Assembly: GCF_019720895.1 (NCBI RefSeq) | Contig: NZ_JAHKSH010000002.1 | Span: 639,563-703,562 of the forward strand | DNA: 64,000 bases | Origin: Microbacterium salitolerans | Lineage (GTDB): Bacteria > Actinomycetota > Actinomycetes > Actinomycetales > Microbacteriaceae | Reading direction: 5' to 3' | Shown here: positions 63,976-64,000 of the stretch, in pieces | Position numbering within the stretch: position 1 is the stretch's first letter | How the letters are laid out: every line of letters begins with the position of its first letter | Notes under the pieces: model-generated | Database searches by the model: none | Told to the model about the DNA's origin: nothing | The model's input: only the letters and a program-made list of their open reading frames with translations | Translations under genes and position numbers: made by a program

Positions 63976-63992
63976 GGGGGGGGCGCCCCCCC
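63976..63992. terminator. Possible GC hairpin after lipA at the window end
   Basis: GGGGGGG (63977-63983), CG, CCCCCCC (63986-63992) can pair. The surrounding 40 bp are long G runs. It may be a terminator for lipA, but it also looks like low-complexity sequence near a window or contig edge. Confidence 0.35.
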
Positions 63993-64000
63993 GCACGCAG

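Noticed and set aside
1-64000. tRNA, rRNA, tmRNA, prophage, insertion sequence or CRISPR
   Set aside because: No cloverleaf, rRNA segment, transposase, integrase or direct-repeat array was recognised on either strand.

Overview
The window is a high-G+C stretch of an actinobacterial chromosome, most likely a Microbacteriaceae member close to Microbacterium. The reasons are the gene content (DUF3000, DUF3093, DUF3159, DUF3710, DUF4191, DUF4193 and DUF7455 proteins, SepH, GlnE beside two glutamine synthetases, a topoisomerase IV pair near sigA, an actinobacterial multi-lipoyl SucB) and many GTG starts. It is almost entirely core genome. I saw no rRNA, tRNA, insertion sequence, prophage or CRISPR array.

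Region 1 (1-8.5 kb): an ammonium transporter cut by the window edge, ZapE, SufE, an alpha/beta hydrolase, DUF3000, an RNase D with an apparent ATT start, and a fadA-fadB beta-oxidation pair. Region 2 (8.5-17.6 kb): dxs, aconitase behind an 18-bp palindrome, DUF3159, DUF3710, dut, DUF3093, DUF4193, sepH. Region 3 (17.6-30 kb): a phosphodiesterase-like protein, convergent parC and parE, DUF7455, two overlapping alanine-racemase-like genes, a divergent ATP-grasp gene, a CofE-like ligase coupled to sigA, and a PAC2 protein. Region 4 (30-39.5 kb): pepA, lpdA, sucB with three lipoyl domains, a membrane-anchored protein of unknown function, DUF4191, RDD, glnA1. Region 5 (39.5-47.8 kb): a GntR regulator, glnE, glnA2, a 58-residue protein, lnt, rimM, khpA, rpsP. 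Region 6 (47.8-60 kb): an iron-box-controlled siderophore uptake operon, then a glycerol locus (SorC-type regulator, glpD1, glpF, glpK, glpD2). Region 7 (60-64 kb): ffh, a TetR regulator, lipB, lipA.

The most interesting observation is at 23.96-27.54 kb. Two adjacent genes overlapping by GTGA each carry half of an alanine racemase active site. The downstream one keeps the barrel, PLP lysine and substrate-binding residues but has lost the catalytic tyrosine segment. The upstream one has lost most of the barrel and the lysine but keeps the tyrosine domain. Family active sites lie at the dimer interface, so a heterodimer could rebuild one site. Beside them lie an ATP-grasp protein and a CofE-like ligase, both from families that form amide or peptide-type bonds. 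This suggests an unrecognised D-amino-acid attachment module, possibly for the cell wall; the sequence alone cannot prove it.

Other layers: a TAnnnT -10 box lies only 6-8 bp before at least thirteen start codons, which suggests widespread leaderless transcription. Nitrogen genes (amt, glnA1, glnE, glnA2) show GlnR-like boxes. The lipoate genes (lipB, lipA) serve SucB but lie about 27 kb from it, behind a TetR-type palindrome. The rpsP-khpA-rimM run lacks trmD and is separated from ffh by the iron and glycerol loci.
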